A DNA stretch of 64,000 nt from Alloprevotella sp. oral taxon 473 str. F0040. GTDB taxonomy: Bacteria; Bacteroidota; Bacteroidia; Bacteroidales; Bacteroidaceae. The notes under the pieces are model-generated. The model made no database searches. It was not told where the DNA came from and worked only from the letters and a program-made list of their open reading frames with translations. The stretch spans positions 20,426 to 84,425 of the forward strand of contig NZ_KB290716.1 of NCBI RefSeq assembly GCF_000318095.2, given 5' to 3'. Positions within the stretch are counted from its first letter, which is position 1, and each line of letters starts with the position of its first letter. The translations under genes were made by a program, and so were the position numbers. Below are positions 1-8,720 of this stretch, in pieces.

Positions 1-601
1 TTTTGCACTTTTTGCTTTCACAACCTTCACAAAAATCTCTGTAATAAACTGACATACAATGAATAAGGCTATATTTTCGGACAAAATTTAACAATCAAGC
101 GATGAAATGCCTTTGAGGAACCCTAAAAGAGGAGAAAGAGAGCACGCAGAGGGACAAAAGAGAGGGGCAAGAAAAAGTCCCAAAATCGTACGAAATTGGG
201 GCTATCGGTGAAGGTTGTGAAAGCAAAAAGTCAAAAGTGCTGGGGATGCGCGCGTGTCACGCGCGTGGGCGAGAAACGCACTAATTTCATCAGAAACAAG
301 GGTCATCACACCAAGATTCAGCATTACCCCATATTTCCGATTCTCGCAAAAGGGCTCCAGACTGACCAAAAATGAATATGCCACTCTTGGCCATATTCGC
401 AAATAGAGCAGAGAAAAACACGAAAAGTCACAAGTTTTTTACGATTACACAAAACTTAAATACATCTTTTACAGGGTTAGACCCCAATATTTCAACTCTA
501 TTAACCCATATATCTATAGCGGGCACACGGTCAGCACCGCAATAGTACAAAAAAGCCACACAGATATGGGCCGTAAAATATAAATCCTTAAATCACTAAA
601 C
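1..601. other. Intergenic region, no supported gene
   Basis: No convincing coding sequence is seen here. A minus-strand open frame of 66 codons overlaps the right arm of the inverted repeat and looks like repeat-derived sequence rather than a gene. The stretch holds the 24-bp inverted repeat described separately and a short GC-rich palindrome at 249-265 (arms CGCGCGTG and CACGCGCG around one T). The remainder up to the lipoprotein gene is A+T-rich without a clear promoter match. Confidence 0.6.
7..231. repeat. 24-bp inverted repeat pair, MITE-like
   Basis: Positions 7-30 and 208-231 are perfect reverse complements over 24 bases; the right arm begins GTGAAGGTTGTGAAAG. The arms are separated by 177 bases with no gene. 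This spacing and the absence of coding capacity resemble a miniature inverted-repeat element, but no target-site duplication could be identified because the left side is cut by the window edge. It could also be a large hairpin or two independent copies of a dispersed repeat. Confidence 0.55.
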
Positions 602-1024
602 ATGAAAAGTTTATTCATTACTCTCTCTTTCCTCTTCACCACGATGGGCTATCTCTGCCTGATGAGCTGCACAACAACGCGCGAAATTCACCATCAAACC
701 ACGCTACACGACACCGTGCGCCTCAGCCAACGTGATACCGTGCGACAATGGCGCATACAGCACGATAGCATTTTTCTCCACGATAGTGTTTACTGGCAAG
801 GGAATCAAATGGTGAAAGAGCGAACACACGAACATTGGCACTTCGTGCATGACACGCTGCATCGGGTACACCTCGATACCTTGTTTCATGCTAGAGATCG
901 ACAAGAACAACAACGCACTGCCACTTCGACGACTCCGCGGGACTCACTCATCTCTGCCCTACTTTTTGCCCTCATCGGAGTTGCAGTGGGGGGAGTGTTG
1001 AGAGGATTCCTCGTCCGTAAATAA
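602..1024 (+). CDS. Phage-type small lipoprotein with C-terminal membrane anchor
   Basis: This 140-residue protein begins with a lipoprotein signal peptide; the lipobox LMSC puts the modified cysteine at residue 23. The middle is rich in repeated Asp-Thr-Val/Asp-Ser-Ile steps with many histidines (HDTV, RDTV, HDSI, HDSV, HDTL), and the last ~25 residues form a membrane helix followed by a basic tail. Proteins of this build are common in Bacteroidota prophages and mobile elements beside amidase or holin genes, where they may act like spanins. Here no phage gene is adjacent, so it may be an orphan remnant or a domesticated envelope protein. Function is inferred only from architecture; I do not recognise a named family. 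Confidence 0.6.
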   Translation: MKSLFITLSFLFTTMGYLCLMSCTTTREIHHQTTLHDTVRLSQRDTVRQWRIQHDSIFLHDSVYWQGNQMVKERTHEHWHFVHDTLHRVHLDTLFHARDRQEQQRTATSTTPRDSLISALLFALIGVAVGGVLRGFLVRK

Positions 1025-1059
1025 TGACTACAACGGTCTAATGACCGATTTGGAATAAT

Positions 1060-1112
1060 ACCCAATCGGCTGTGGCAAAACAGATTTTACCACAGCCGAG
1101 TCGGATTATTGT
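1060..1112. terminator. Bidirectional terminator-like hairpin
   Basis: Arms CGGCTGTGG (1067-1075) and CCACAGCCG (1090-1098) are perfect complements. Inner AAAA/TTTT and outer AATAAT/ATTATT segments extend the pairing. The hairpin lies between the convergent ends of the plus-strand lipoprotein gene and minus-strand aroE, so it can serve both. Confidence 0.65.
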
Positions 1113-1142
1113 TGGGGAATATGCCATTTGCTGAAAGCCTCT

Positions 1143-1967
1143 CTAGAGCGCAAGCGTGTGCCATGCCTCCCAAGCGGCTTCTGCCTGAAGGTGCAACATT
1201 TCAAGTCCGTTTTTCACGACTGTATCTTGCGCTTTGCCCAACTGCATGAAGCGCGTTTCGAGGGGATTGTAGACTAAATCGTACAGCACATGGGCTGACG
1301 TGAGCAAGGTATAAGGGATGCCTGGAGCTTCCTCCACTTTGGGGTGCATGCCTAGCGGAGTGGTATTGATCACTAGAGAATGCGCTTTCATCACTTCGGG
1401 CGTGAGAGCATCGTAAGTAAGCACTGGCACTACAGCTCCACCTACTTCCACACCTTGGGGCAGAGGGTGGCGACTCACATAAGTGGGATGAATACCCAAC
1501 TTTCGGAGCGCAACAACGACAGCTCGAGATGCTCCACCAGTGCCCAACACAAGGGCGCGCTGGATGTCGGGACGAAGCAAGAGGCGCAAACTCTCTGTGA
1601 ATCCGACCCAATCGGAATTATCGCCCAATAGTCGCACTTCTCCATCAGCACTGCGGACTATACGCACCACATTGACGGCTCCTATCTCAGTAGCAGCAGG
1701 CGACAAAGCATTGAGTTGCGCAATGATTGTTTGCTTGTGAGGGATAGTTACATTGAACCCACGCAAATGGGGTTGTGTCATTGCCCACTGGTGCAAATCG
1801 GGCAGTTGCTCCATTTCAAAGTTCTCATAAGTAGCCTCAATATTTTCGCATGCAAACTTTTCCGCAAAGTATTTTGCAGAAAAACTATGCCTGAGCGGAA
1901 AGCCGATAAGCCCATATACATCGACAAAGGCAGCACCTTGGGAAGAAGAGGAAAGCAAGTGCCCCAT
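1143..1967 (-). CDS. aroE: Shikimate dehydrogenase
   Basis: AroE reduces 3-dehydroshikimate to shikimate with NADPH in the cytosolic aromatic amino acid pathway. The 274-residue protein has the substrate-binding stretch YGLIGFPLRHSFS near residues 18-30, the catalytic lysine in NVTIPHK (Lys78), the catalytic aspartate in GDNSD (Asp119) and the dinucleotide loop GTGGASRA near 142-149. The ATG used gives about 14 residues before the conserved Tyr-Gly-Leu-Ile-Gly block, slightly longer than relatives, but no internal ATG fits better. It lies 17 bases after ubiE/menG on the same strand, an arrangement usual in Bacteroidales, and is the last gene of the run before a terminator. Confidence 0.96.
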   Translation of the reverse strand: MGHLLSSSSQGAAFVDVYGLIGFPLRHSFSAKYFAEKFACENIEATYENFEMEQLPDLHQWAMTQPHLRGFNVTIPHKQTIIAQLNALSPAATEIGAVNVVRIVRSADGEVRLLGDNSDWVGFTESLRLLLRPDIQRALVLGTGGASRAVVVALRKLGIHPTYVSRHPLPQGVEVGGAVVPVLTYDALTPEVMKAHSLVINTTPLGMHPKVEEAPGIPYTLLTSAHVLYDLVYNPLETRFMQLGKAQDTVVKNGLEMLHLQAEAAWEAWHTLAL

Positions 1968-1984
1968 AACAAGCCTTTACATTC

Positions 1985-2722
1985 TTATTTTTCAGCTGTG
2001 TAGAGCGTGGAGAGTCCGAAAGTGAAACGGCGGAATTTCACCGATTGGAAACCCGCTTTTTCGATGATGCCTTGCATCACTTCGCCTTGAGGGAAAGCTT
2101 CCATCGTAGCAGGCAGATAAGAATAGGCTCGGCTGTCGCGTGAAACGAGTTTTCCCACGATGGGCATCCACACATGGGCATAGAGCCAGAAGAGTTGTTT
2201 CATGGGGAAGCGAACTGGACTGGTGAGTTCTATGATGACGAGTCGTCCGCCTGGTTTGAGCACACGGAGCATCTCGCGAAGTCCTCGGTCGAGGTCTTCA
2301 AAATTGCGAACACCATAAGCCACAGTGACGGCATCGAAAGTGTTATCATCGAAAGAAAGTGCCATGCAGTCTTCCTTTTGTAGCGTGATGATGTCGGACT
2401 TTCCGGCGCGCTCCACCTTCTCACGACCTACACTGAGCATTCCTTCTGAGAGGTCAGCCCCAATGAGTGATTGTGGATGCAGACGATCCACGGCCATTAG
2501 GGCGAAATCGCCTGTGCCAGTGGCTACATCGAGGATGCGCTGCGGAGCGTAGGGCTTCAAAGAGTCGATAGCTGCCTTGCGCCATGAACGGTCGATGCCC
2601 AGCGAGAGGGTGTGATTGAGAAAATCGTAGGAATGTGCGATTTGGTCGAACATACGTTCCACCTGTTCGCCCTTGGCTCCTTCGTTGGAGTAAGGCTTTA
2701 TGCTTTCTTGCTGATATTTCAT
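1985..2722 (-). CDS. ubiE: Demethylmenaquinone methyltransferase (MenG/UbiE)
   Basis: This 245-residue SAM-dependent class I methyltransferase makes menaquinone from demethylmenaquinone for the anaerobic respiratory chain. The SAM-binding motif [13 protein letters not shown] is at about residues 63-75, and the UbiE-type blocks [17 protein letters not shown] and [15 protein letters not shown] follow. The N-terminal [21 protein letters not shown] segment is typical of the family. Because Bacteroidales use menaquinone, the MenG role is preferred over ubiquinone methylation. It sits 17 bases upstream of aroE and 22 bases after the ClC gene, so co-transcription is likely. Confidence 0.96.
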   Translation of the reverse strand: MKYQQESIKPYSNEGAKGEQVERMFDQIAHSYDFLNHTLSLGIDRSWRKAAIDSLKPYAPQRILDVATGTGDFALMAVDRLHPQSLIGADLSEGMLSVGREKVERAGKSDIITLQKEDCMALSFDDNTFDAVTVAYGVRNFEDLDRGLREMLRVLKPGGRLVIIELTSPVRFPMKQLFWLYAHVWMPIVGKLVSRDSRAYSYLPATMEAFPQGEVMQGIIEKAGFQSVKFRRFTFGLSTLYTAEK

Positions 2723-2744
2723 TGCAAAGTTTGTGCGTTATAGC

Positions 2745-4595
2745 TTATTCTTCAGAGAAATCTTTCATGATTTCACGATAAGCACTGTAAAGTTCAGAGC
2801 GGCTCACATAGCCCACAAAGCGGTTTTCAGTGTTGACCACGGGGAGTGTGCCTGCATCATCGACTTGGAATTTGTCCATAATGGCTAACATACCATCATC
2901 AGTGCGCAGCGTGGCTGAAGGCTGCGACATGAGCCCACGGACGGTGAAGGTCTTGTAGAGTTCGCTTCGAAAGATGATATGGCGAATGTTGTTGAGATTG
3001 ATTTGCCCCAATAAAGTTCTATCAGGACTACAGACAGCGAAATGGAGACGTTTACTAGAAGAAACGATTTGCAGCATCTCACCGAGAGAGATGTCGGGGT
3101 TAAGCACTGGACGCGTTTTGTCGATGACGTCATCGAGATTCATCAAGGCAATGACCGCCTGGTCTTTGTGGTGGGAAAGGAGTTGTCCACGACGTGCCAA
3201 ACGCATGGCATAGATACTGTGGGGTTCGATGCTGCGCACGAGGCTATAGCTCACTGAAGAGACAATCATCAGCGGCACGAGGAGTTGATAACCGCCAGTG
3301 AGTTCTGCAATGAGAAAGATGCCAGTGAGAGGAGCATGGAACACAGCACTCATCACTGCAGCCATGCCATAAAGGGTGGCGTTGGTGGTGGGAAGCACGA
3401 TGCCAAAGGGCTGTACAAGATTCCACACTCCAGCAAAGACGAAGCCTGTGACTCCCCCGAGGAAGATGGAGGGCGCAAACGTACCACCGCAACCGCCTCC
3501 CCCCGTGGTGGCTGTGGAAGCAAAGACTTTCACCAAAGCCACGAGCGCGAGGAAGACGAGCAAATACTGGTCGTGTCCATAGAAGAGCGAGTTGTTCATC
3601 ACAGACGAGGCATCGCTCACTCCGTGACTATTGAGCAAGGTAGAAATTGTGGAATAGCCTTCACCATAGAGCGGTGGGAAGAGGAAGATGAGGGCTGCTA
3701 ACACCGATGCCCCAAGGGCGAAACGTACCATCATGTTTTTGCATTTGGCAAAGATTTGCTCAAAGGCATTCATGGAGCGCGTGAAATAAAGGGCTACGAA
3801 ACCGCAAACCAGACCGAGCAAGATGGTACTGGGCACGCGTTCCACGACAAAGGGATCGTTGAGATCGAAATGAAACATGGTGGCATTGCCCGAAAGGAAA
3901 TAGCTGATGCAGGCGGCCGTGGTGCAGGAGATGAGCAAGGGGACGAGCGACCACATGGTGAGGTCGATCATCAACACTTCGATGGTGAACACGAGTCCTG
4001 TGATGGGGGCTTTGTAAATGCCGGCGATGGCGCCTGCTGCTCCACAGCCGACAAGCAACATCAAAGTGCGGTGATCTTGGTGAAACCAACGACCTATGCG
4101 GCTGCCAATGGCTGAGCCTGTGAGTACAACCGGCGATTCGGCTCCAACAGATCCACCAAATCCGATGGTGATGCCGGAAGCGACAATAGACGACCACATG
4201 TTGTGCGAACGAATGTGCCCTTGGTTGCGCGAGATGGCATAGAGAATTTTGGTGATACCATGCCCGATGTTGTCACGCACTATAAACTTGATGAAGAGTG
4301 CGGAGATAAAGATGCCGACTACAGGATAGATGAGATAGAGGGCATTGGAACGATCGACATCAAAGTTGTGGGTGAGCCAATGTTCCACAAAGTGTACAAA
4401 CCATTTGAGCAAATTGGCGGCCAATCCCGAAGCTACTCCTACTAAGAAACTTAGAATAAGGATGAATTGCTTGTGGGTGATGCTACCATTGGTGAGCTTC
4501 TTTAACCACTGGGGCATGCGTAGATGCGCCGGCGTGGGAAGCGCAGTGATGCTCTCTTTGGTGTTTTCAAAAAATTCTTTGGGAGAAAGAGGCAT
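2745..4595 (-). CDS. ClC-family chloride channel/transporter with CBS domains
   Basis: The 616-residue protein has an N-terminal tail, about ten to twelve hydrophobic membrane segments between residues ~43 and 455 and a C-terminal pair of CBS domains (about 470-610) that usually sense nucleotides. The gating glutamate is present in GAESP (Glu153). The upstream anion-selectivity loop, GSGIP in well studied members, reads GHGIT (111-115), so the coordinating serine is replaced. TTGGGGCGGTFAPS later in the protein is a typical ClC block. Transport direction and anion preference cannot be read from sequence. It lies between sua5 and ubiE on the same strand; a cluster of short repeats fills the gap to sua5. 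Confidence 0.93.
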   Translation of the reverse strand: MPLSPKEFFENTKESITALPTPAHLRMPQWLKKLTNGSITHKQFILILSFLVGVASGLAANLLKWFVHFVEHWLTHNFDVDRSNALYLIYPVVGIFISALFIKFIVRDNIGHGITKILYAISRNQGHIRSHNMWSSIVASGITIGFGGSVGAESPVVLTGSAIGSRIGRWFHQDHRTLMLLVGCGAAGAIAGIYKAPITGLVFTIEVLMIDLTMWSLVPLLISCTTAACISYFLSGNATMFHFDLNDPFVVERVPSTILLGLVCGFVALYFTRSMNAFEQIFAKCKNMMVRFALGASVLAALIFLFPPLYGEGYSTISTLLNSHGVSDASSVMNNSLFYGHDQYLLVFLALVALVKVFASTATTGGGGCGGTFAPSIFLGGVTGFVFAGVWNLVQPFGIVLPTTNATLYGMAAVMSAVFHAPLTGIFLIAELTGGYQLLVPLMIVSSVSYSLVRSIEPHSIYAMRLARRGQLLSHHKDQAVIALMNLDDVIDKTRPVLNPDISLGEMLQIVSSSKRLHFAVCSPDRTLLGQINLNNIRHIIFRSELYKTFTVRGLMSQPSATLRTDDGMLAIMDKFQVDDAGTLPVVNTENRFVGYVSRSELYSAYREIMKDFSEE

Positions 4596-4597
4596 TG

Positions 4598-4683
4598 TAG
4601 ACGTTAGACGTTAGAGATTAGACGTTAGAGGGGCGCAGACCCGTTTTAGACGTTAGAGAGTAGACCTTAGAGGGTAGACGTAT
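4598..4683. repeat. Short tandem-like repeats of TAGACGTTAGAG
   Basis: The unit TAGACGTTAGA(G) occurs at 4598, 4605 (overlapping), 4619 and 4647, with variants TAGACCTTAGAG at 4661 and TAGACGTA at 4675. Spacing is irregular. The block lies in the gap between sua5 and the ClC gene and contains no gene. Such clustered units usually arise by slippage. Confidence 0.7.
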
Positions 4684-4710
4684 ACTCTTCTCTCTATATC
4701 GTAGTATGGG

Positions 4711-5289
4711 TTAAGGACGGATGACAGTGACCTCCGAAGATGCCGTGAGTTTGATGATAGACGATGCCGCACCATTGTCGGGTTCATCACGACGGGAGGT
4801 GCAGACGTAGTCGACCGCAGCAAGGATTTCGGGAGAGATGTCGGCAAAGCAACGGGGGGCAGCTTCTCCACTGATGTTGGCAGAAGTGCTGACGACCGCG
4901 CGCTTCATGCGCATGCAGAGCTCTTTGCTAAACTCTTCTTGGGTGATGCGCAAGGCTGCACTGCCATCTTCTGCGAGAAGATTGGGAGCTAGATGGCGCA
5001 CATTGTCATAGATGATGGTGAGAGGGCGAGTGGCACACTCCAGCAGTTGCCAAGCAACTTCGGGCACATCGGGTACATAGAAGTCAACTTTGGCTTCACT
5101 ATCCACCAAACTGATAAGGGCTTTTGCATCTTCGCGACGTTTGATTGCGTAAATTTTAGCCACTGCTTCTGGATTAGTGGCATCACAACCCAAGCCCCAA
5201 ATGGTGTCGGTGGGATAGAGAATGACGCCACCTTGGTGCATCACGTCAATGGCTTGCTTGATATCTTGTCGTTGTTCGTGAGTGAGCAT
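4711..5289 (-). CDS. L-threonylcarbamoyladenylate synthase (Sua5/TsaC/YrdC family)
   Basis: This 192-residue protein has the YrdC fold that makes threonylcarbamoyl-AMP from threonine, bicarbonate and ATP for the t6A37 modification of ANN-decoding tRNAs. The signature GGVILYPTDTIWGLGCDATN is at about residues 20-39, followed by IYAIKRRE and the motif RPLTIIYDN. The late stretch VSTSANISGEAAP is also typical. It is the short TsaC-like form, without the C-terminal Sua5 domain. It is preceded by the acyltransferase gene (66-base gap) and followed by the ClC gene. Confidence 0.94.
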   Translation of the reverse strand: MLTHEQRQDIKQAIDVMHQGGVILYPTDTIWGLGCDATNPEAVAKIYAIKRREDAKALISLVDSEAKVDFYVPDVPEVAWQLLECATRPLTIIYDNVRHLAPNLLAEDGSAALRITQEEFSKELCMRMKRAVVSTSANISGEAAPRCFADISPEILAAVDYVCTSRRDEPDNGAASSIIKLTASSEVTVIRP

Positions 5290-5354
5290 AATGCAGAGTT
5301 TAAATGTGTTGGTGATTGCGTTGAAACCTTATTAGGATTGCTTTTGATACCTTC

Positions 5355-6509
5355 CTAGAAAGGAGTATGAGGGGTGCTGGATCGAGATTGCTGCCACTGT
5401 TTCCACCAACTGCGTACATTTCGATCGGCACGCGCTAAGATATAGGCTAGCGTTATGAAGAGGGCGATGCTCCAACCGAGGGTGGCAACATCATTTCGCT
5501 CTGCGGCTTGCGAGGCACGAGGTAAAATCTCAGCACGAATGATGGGATGATAGACAAAGAGTGCGGAAGAATAGATGCCCCAATGCTCCCACCCCATGCG
5601 AAATGAGGGATGACTGAGTAAAGATACCCACGGCACTACCGCCATGATGGCAAAGAGGGGAGAAAAGAGCCAGAAGGTGAAATGGAAAGCTGAGCAATAA
5701 AGTAACACCAACCCGAGAAGGCTCGTCAATAGGGCTAGTCCCTGCTGCAAGATGGGGGAAAGTTTACTTTTCCATTTCGTCATTGTGGCTGCCCCACCCC
5801 ATCGCGCTGCGCTTATACCCAAAGCAAAGGGAAGGAGATGACCAAGGGCAGAAACACGAAGATAACGCAGCAACGAACTGTTGCTAATTTCCAAGTGAAT
5901 GTTGGATTCGTTGGCTAACCACATGGCTAGGAGACTCAATCCTACGATGCTCCACAAAGGAATAGCACTTTTCCATCTATAGAAAACACAACGATAAAGG
6001 AGATAGAATTGCAACATCAGGGAGAAGAACCACCAAGGACCATAGAGCAGCGTGTCGAACTCGAAAAAGTTGCCCAAGAAAGCGAGGGTGAGCCAGGGAT
6101 TGCTCTTTCCGAAACTAAGGGTGAACGTGTGCCAATCTATCAAAAAGAAAAGGGCAACCACGAAACCCGGAATCATGAGCCCCCACAATTTCTTCATGTG
6201 TTGCCACAGAAAAAGAAGTGTCGAGGGGACTTGCGTTAGACTCTTCTCATACTTCATCACCAAACCATAACCACTGAGGAAGAGGAAGATGGACACTCCG
6301 TAATGTCCGAAATGGGAAAAGACCGAAGCTATCATGCGCCACACATCTTGGCTGTGGTGAAACTCAAAGAGCACACGCTGGATGTTGCGAGGGGAAAACG
6401 TGAACTCGTTCTCTGCTACGGCACCTGGTAAGAGATGCAACAGATTGTGCAACATGATGCTCAAGATGGCGATGCCCTTGAGTAAATGATTATCGGATTT
6501 GGTGAGCAT
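5355..6509 (-). CDS. Acyltransferase 3 family membrane protein
   Basis: A 384-residue polytopic membrane protein of the acyltransferase-3 family, which O-acylates surface or cell-wall glycans using acyl-CoA. It begins LLKGIAILSIMLHNLLHLLP, carrying the histidine usual in the first helix, followed by FGHYGVSIFLFLSGYGLVMKYEK, a family hallmark, and then eight to ten hydrophobic segments. I chose the ATG at 6509 because it starts directly before the first conserved helix; an ATG at 6554 would add 15 residues without conserved features. It follows the phosphoethanolamine-transferase-like gene, suggesting a role in modifying lipid A, LPS or another envelope glycan, but the substrate is unknown. 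Confidence 0.85.
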   Translation of the reverse strand: MLTKSDNHLLKGIAILSIMLHNLLHLLPGAVAENEFTFSPRNIQRVLFEFHHSQDVWRMIASVFSHFGHYGVSIFLFLSGYGLVMKYEKSLTQVPSTLLFLWQHMKKLWGLMIPGFVVALFFLIDWHTFTLSFGKSNPWLTLAFLGNFFEFDTLLYGPWWFFSLMLQFYLLYRCVFYRWKSAIPLWSIVGLSLLAMWLANESNIHLEISNSSLLRYLRVSALGHLLPFALGISAARWGGAATMTKWKSKLSPILQQGLALLTSLLGLVLLYCSAFHFTFWLFSPLFAIMAVVPWVSLLSHPSFRMGWEHWGIYSSALFVYHPIIRAEILPRASQAAERNDVATLGWSIALFITLAYILARADRNVRSWWKQWQQSRSSTPHTPF

Positions 6510-6565
6510 AGTGGAATAAGAAGATTCGTCACAGCAGAAAGAGATAGACCACAAAAGCTGATGTC

Positions 6566-8509
6566 TTAGGGACGAGAGCTACGCATCACTTCGTCATAAT
6601 TGATATTTCCTCGCAACAATCGACGTTGGGGACGAAATTTGGGTGAAAGTGGGTCGCGATGGGCTTTATAATGAGAGGTCTTGATACCTGCAAGTCCTAA
6701 GAGGAGATGGGGCAAATCATCGTGAGAGAAGGGATGATGTTGGGCAGTCTGAATGCGCTCGAAGAGTTCGGGGTGCAAACGACGAAACTTTCGACTTCCC
6801 CAAATCATGAAAGGGACTTCGTATTCATGACGTATGACCTCGGCTGAGGGCTGCTCATCGTGGATGCGACCATAAAGTTTGATGCTGCCATCATAAACTT
6901 CTTCTCCATGATCTGAAAAATAGACCACTACGGCATCTTCATTCGCAAAATTCCGCAAAATGCGATCTACCACTTCATCATTCCAGCGGGTAGCATTGTC
7001 ATAGTGTGCCACAGTTTCTCGTTGAGATTTTGACAAATCAGGTCGAGGAATATCGTGATGGGTGAAGGTAGTTTGATCGGAGGGATAGCGATGATCGTAT
7101 TCCATGTGCTGCCCCCAAAGGTGAAACAGATAGAGATTGCGCTCGCCAGGTGTGAAGCTTTTCAACAAACTTAGGATAGTGCCATCATTCTTGCTGCGAA
7201 AGGCATTGCGATGGTCAAAACAGAGGTTCTCCATTTGTGCATCATTCAAGAAGAAGGAACCATTAAAATCGATGCTTCCCTGCGATACGGTATGGAAGAA
7301 CTGATTGGAGAGGAAGGCGACTTTGAATCCTGCTCGCTTGAACAAGGCTGGAAAGAGGACGCCTTCCGTCCATCTGCCTCCTTCATCGGCACTTTGAGTG
7401 GAGAGGAAGGCTCGAAAGGCATTGCTTGTGATGTTCCACGGAGAAATGACATCATCGAAGACTATCAGTTCCCCACGCTTTGCCCGCTCACTGAGTCGCG
7501 GTGTTGTAGGCAAGCCATACCGATAGAGCGCAGCATGGTGTTTGTTGTAACTTTCGCCGATAATCACCACAATGTTGGGACAACTCTTTTCTGCCACTTT
7601 CAACACGGGCAGATGTTGCATACGTAGTTTCAAAGCCTCTGTTTCATGTGCTGCCATACGCACGAGATGAAGGGCTTGAACGCTGCGATAATAGGGGGTA
7701 AAGAATTCCGATTCCGCAACAGACTCTGCATGTTCAGTCTGGCTATTAGAGATGAATTGTAGCATCTTGAACTGATGATTCATCCATACGATCCCAGCAC
7801 TACACAAGAATACGGAAAAACAAGCGAAGAAGAGGTTTGTCCACAAAGGGAGAGCCAGCCTACTCTCTTGCACCTTATTGTCGCAATCTCCACTGGAATC
7901 TTCTCTTTCTATCTCGGAAGCCTTACTCTTACTAACCTTGCACCATAGACCAAATTTCCGTATTATCTTTCGCAAGTTTCTACTCCCTCTCGGCCTGAAC
8001 CTCTGGCACAATATGCGAAAGGGGATGTGGTGCCAAAACTCGAATATCAGACTCATTGAAGCGAGAGAAAGCGTTGTAATAAAGACCTTCCAAAAGACTT
8101 CGTTGGACAGCAATCCCTCCACAAACTCACTAGATTCAGCGGGAGAGGTTTCTAGCAAAAGATGTACAACGGTGGGAGAAATGCAAAGATGGAAACGCTC
8201 AAATAAGAAAATCTCTACACTCCATAGTATATATGCAGATAGATAGACAAAGCATTTCACAAAACGAGACATAGTGTACCTCTTTCCTGACTTGGTCATC
8301 AGAGACAATAGCTCCAACAAAGCAGCAAGCAGATAAATGTCAAACGAGGCAACAAGACCATAATATCCATAATCATGGCTGGGACGCTCAGTAATCCACG
8401 CATTGCTCAAGAACAACATCAGCAGAGTTCCGACCAACACTCGTTGCCGCTGCAAAGGGCGAACAAGCGTAGAGAGGAAGCAATGAAGAAATGAGCGTGA
8501 AAATGACAT
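6566..8509 (-). CDS. Phosphoethanolamine transferase-like membrane sulfatase-fold protein
   Basis: This 647-residue protein has about five N-terminal membrane segments within residues 1-245 and a periplasmic alkaline-phosphatase/sulfatase fold from about 305. Metal and catalytic signatures are visible: NIVVIIGES (Glu319), the nucleophile region WNITSNAF (Thr361), LFHLWGQH and YFSDHGEE (Asp533-His534). This pattern matches EptA-type enzymes, which move phosphoethanolamine from phosphatidylethanolamine to lipid A or other surface glycans. It is first in the minus-strand run that continues with an acyltransferase, consistent with envelope modification. The acceptor (lipid A or other glycan) is not determined. 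Confidence 0.85.
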   Translation of the reverse strand: MSFSRSFLHCFLSTLVRPLQRQRVLVGTLLMLFLSNAWITERPSHDYGYYGLVASFDIYLLAALLELLSLMTKSGKRYTMSRFVKCFVYLSAYILWSVEIFLFERFHLCISPTVVHLLLETSPAESSEFVEGLLSNEVFWKVFITTLSLASMSLIFEFWHHIPFRILCQRFRPRGSRNLRKIIRKFGLWCKVSKSKASEIEREDSSGDCDNKVQESRLALPLWTNLFFACFSVFLCSAGIVWMNHQFKMLQFISNSQTEHAESVAESEFFTPYYRSVQALHLVRMAAHETEALKLRMQHLPVLKVAEKSCPNIVVIIGESYNKHHAALYRYGLPTTPRLSERAKRGELIVFDDVISPWNITSNAFRAFLSTQSADEGGRWTEGVLFPALFKRAGFKVAFLSNQFFHTVSQGSIDFNGSFFLNDAQMENLCFDHRNAFRSKNDGTILSLLKSFTPGERNLYLFHLWGQHMEYDHRYPSDQTTFTHHDIPRPDLSKSQRETVAHYDNATRWNDEVVDRILRNFANEDAVVVYFSDHGEEVYDGSIKLYGRIHDEQPSAEVIRHEYEVPFMIWGSRKFRRLHPELFERIQTAQHHPFSHDDLPHLLLGLAGIKTSHYKAHRDPLSPKFRPQRRLLRGNINYDEVMRSSRP

Positions 8510-8617
8510 GAGTGGACAAATGAAACAAGAAATACACAGTGATATCTCTGGTACTTACGCTAGCGATGAATGTGGATGATGGCTAGAACATCATGATTTT
8601 AGCCAAAAAGTTCACCG

Positions 8618-8649
8618 CAAATTTACCATTTTTTGAGGGCGTATGCAAG
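8618..8649 (-). promoter_or_regulatory. Putative Bacteroidota promoter for the phosphoethanolamine-transferase-like gene
   Basis: On the minus strand the -7 box reads TAAATTTG (8625-8618), matching TAnnTTTG, and 20 bases upstream is CTTG (8649-8646), one mismatch from TTTG. It lies about 110 bases before the start codon at 8509. Confidence 0.55.
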
Positions 8650-8720
8650 AGTTCCTCTAGTTTTATGCAAGGGGATAAAAGAACCGCAAGATAGAGCGTA
8701 ATTACACCCTGTAAAAACAG

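Noticed and set aside
202-402. Minus-strand open frame of 66 codons
   Set aside because: Its end lies in the inverted-repeat arm and its sequence shows no protein features; probably repeat-derived.
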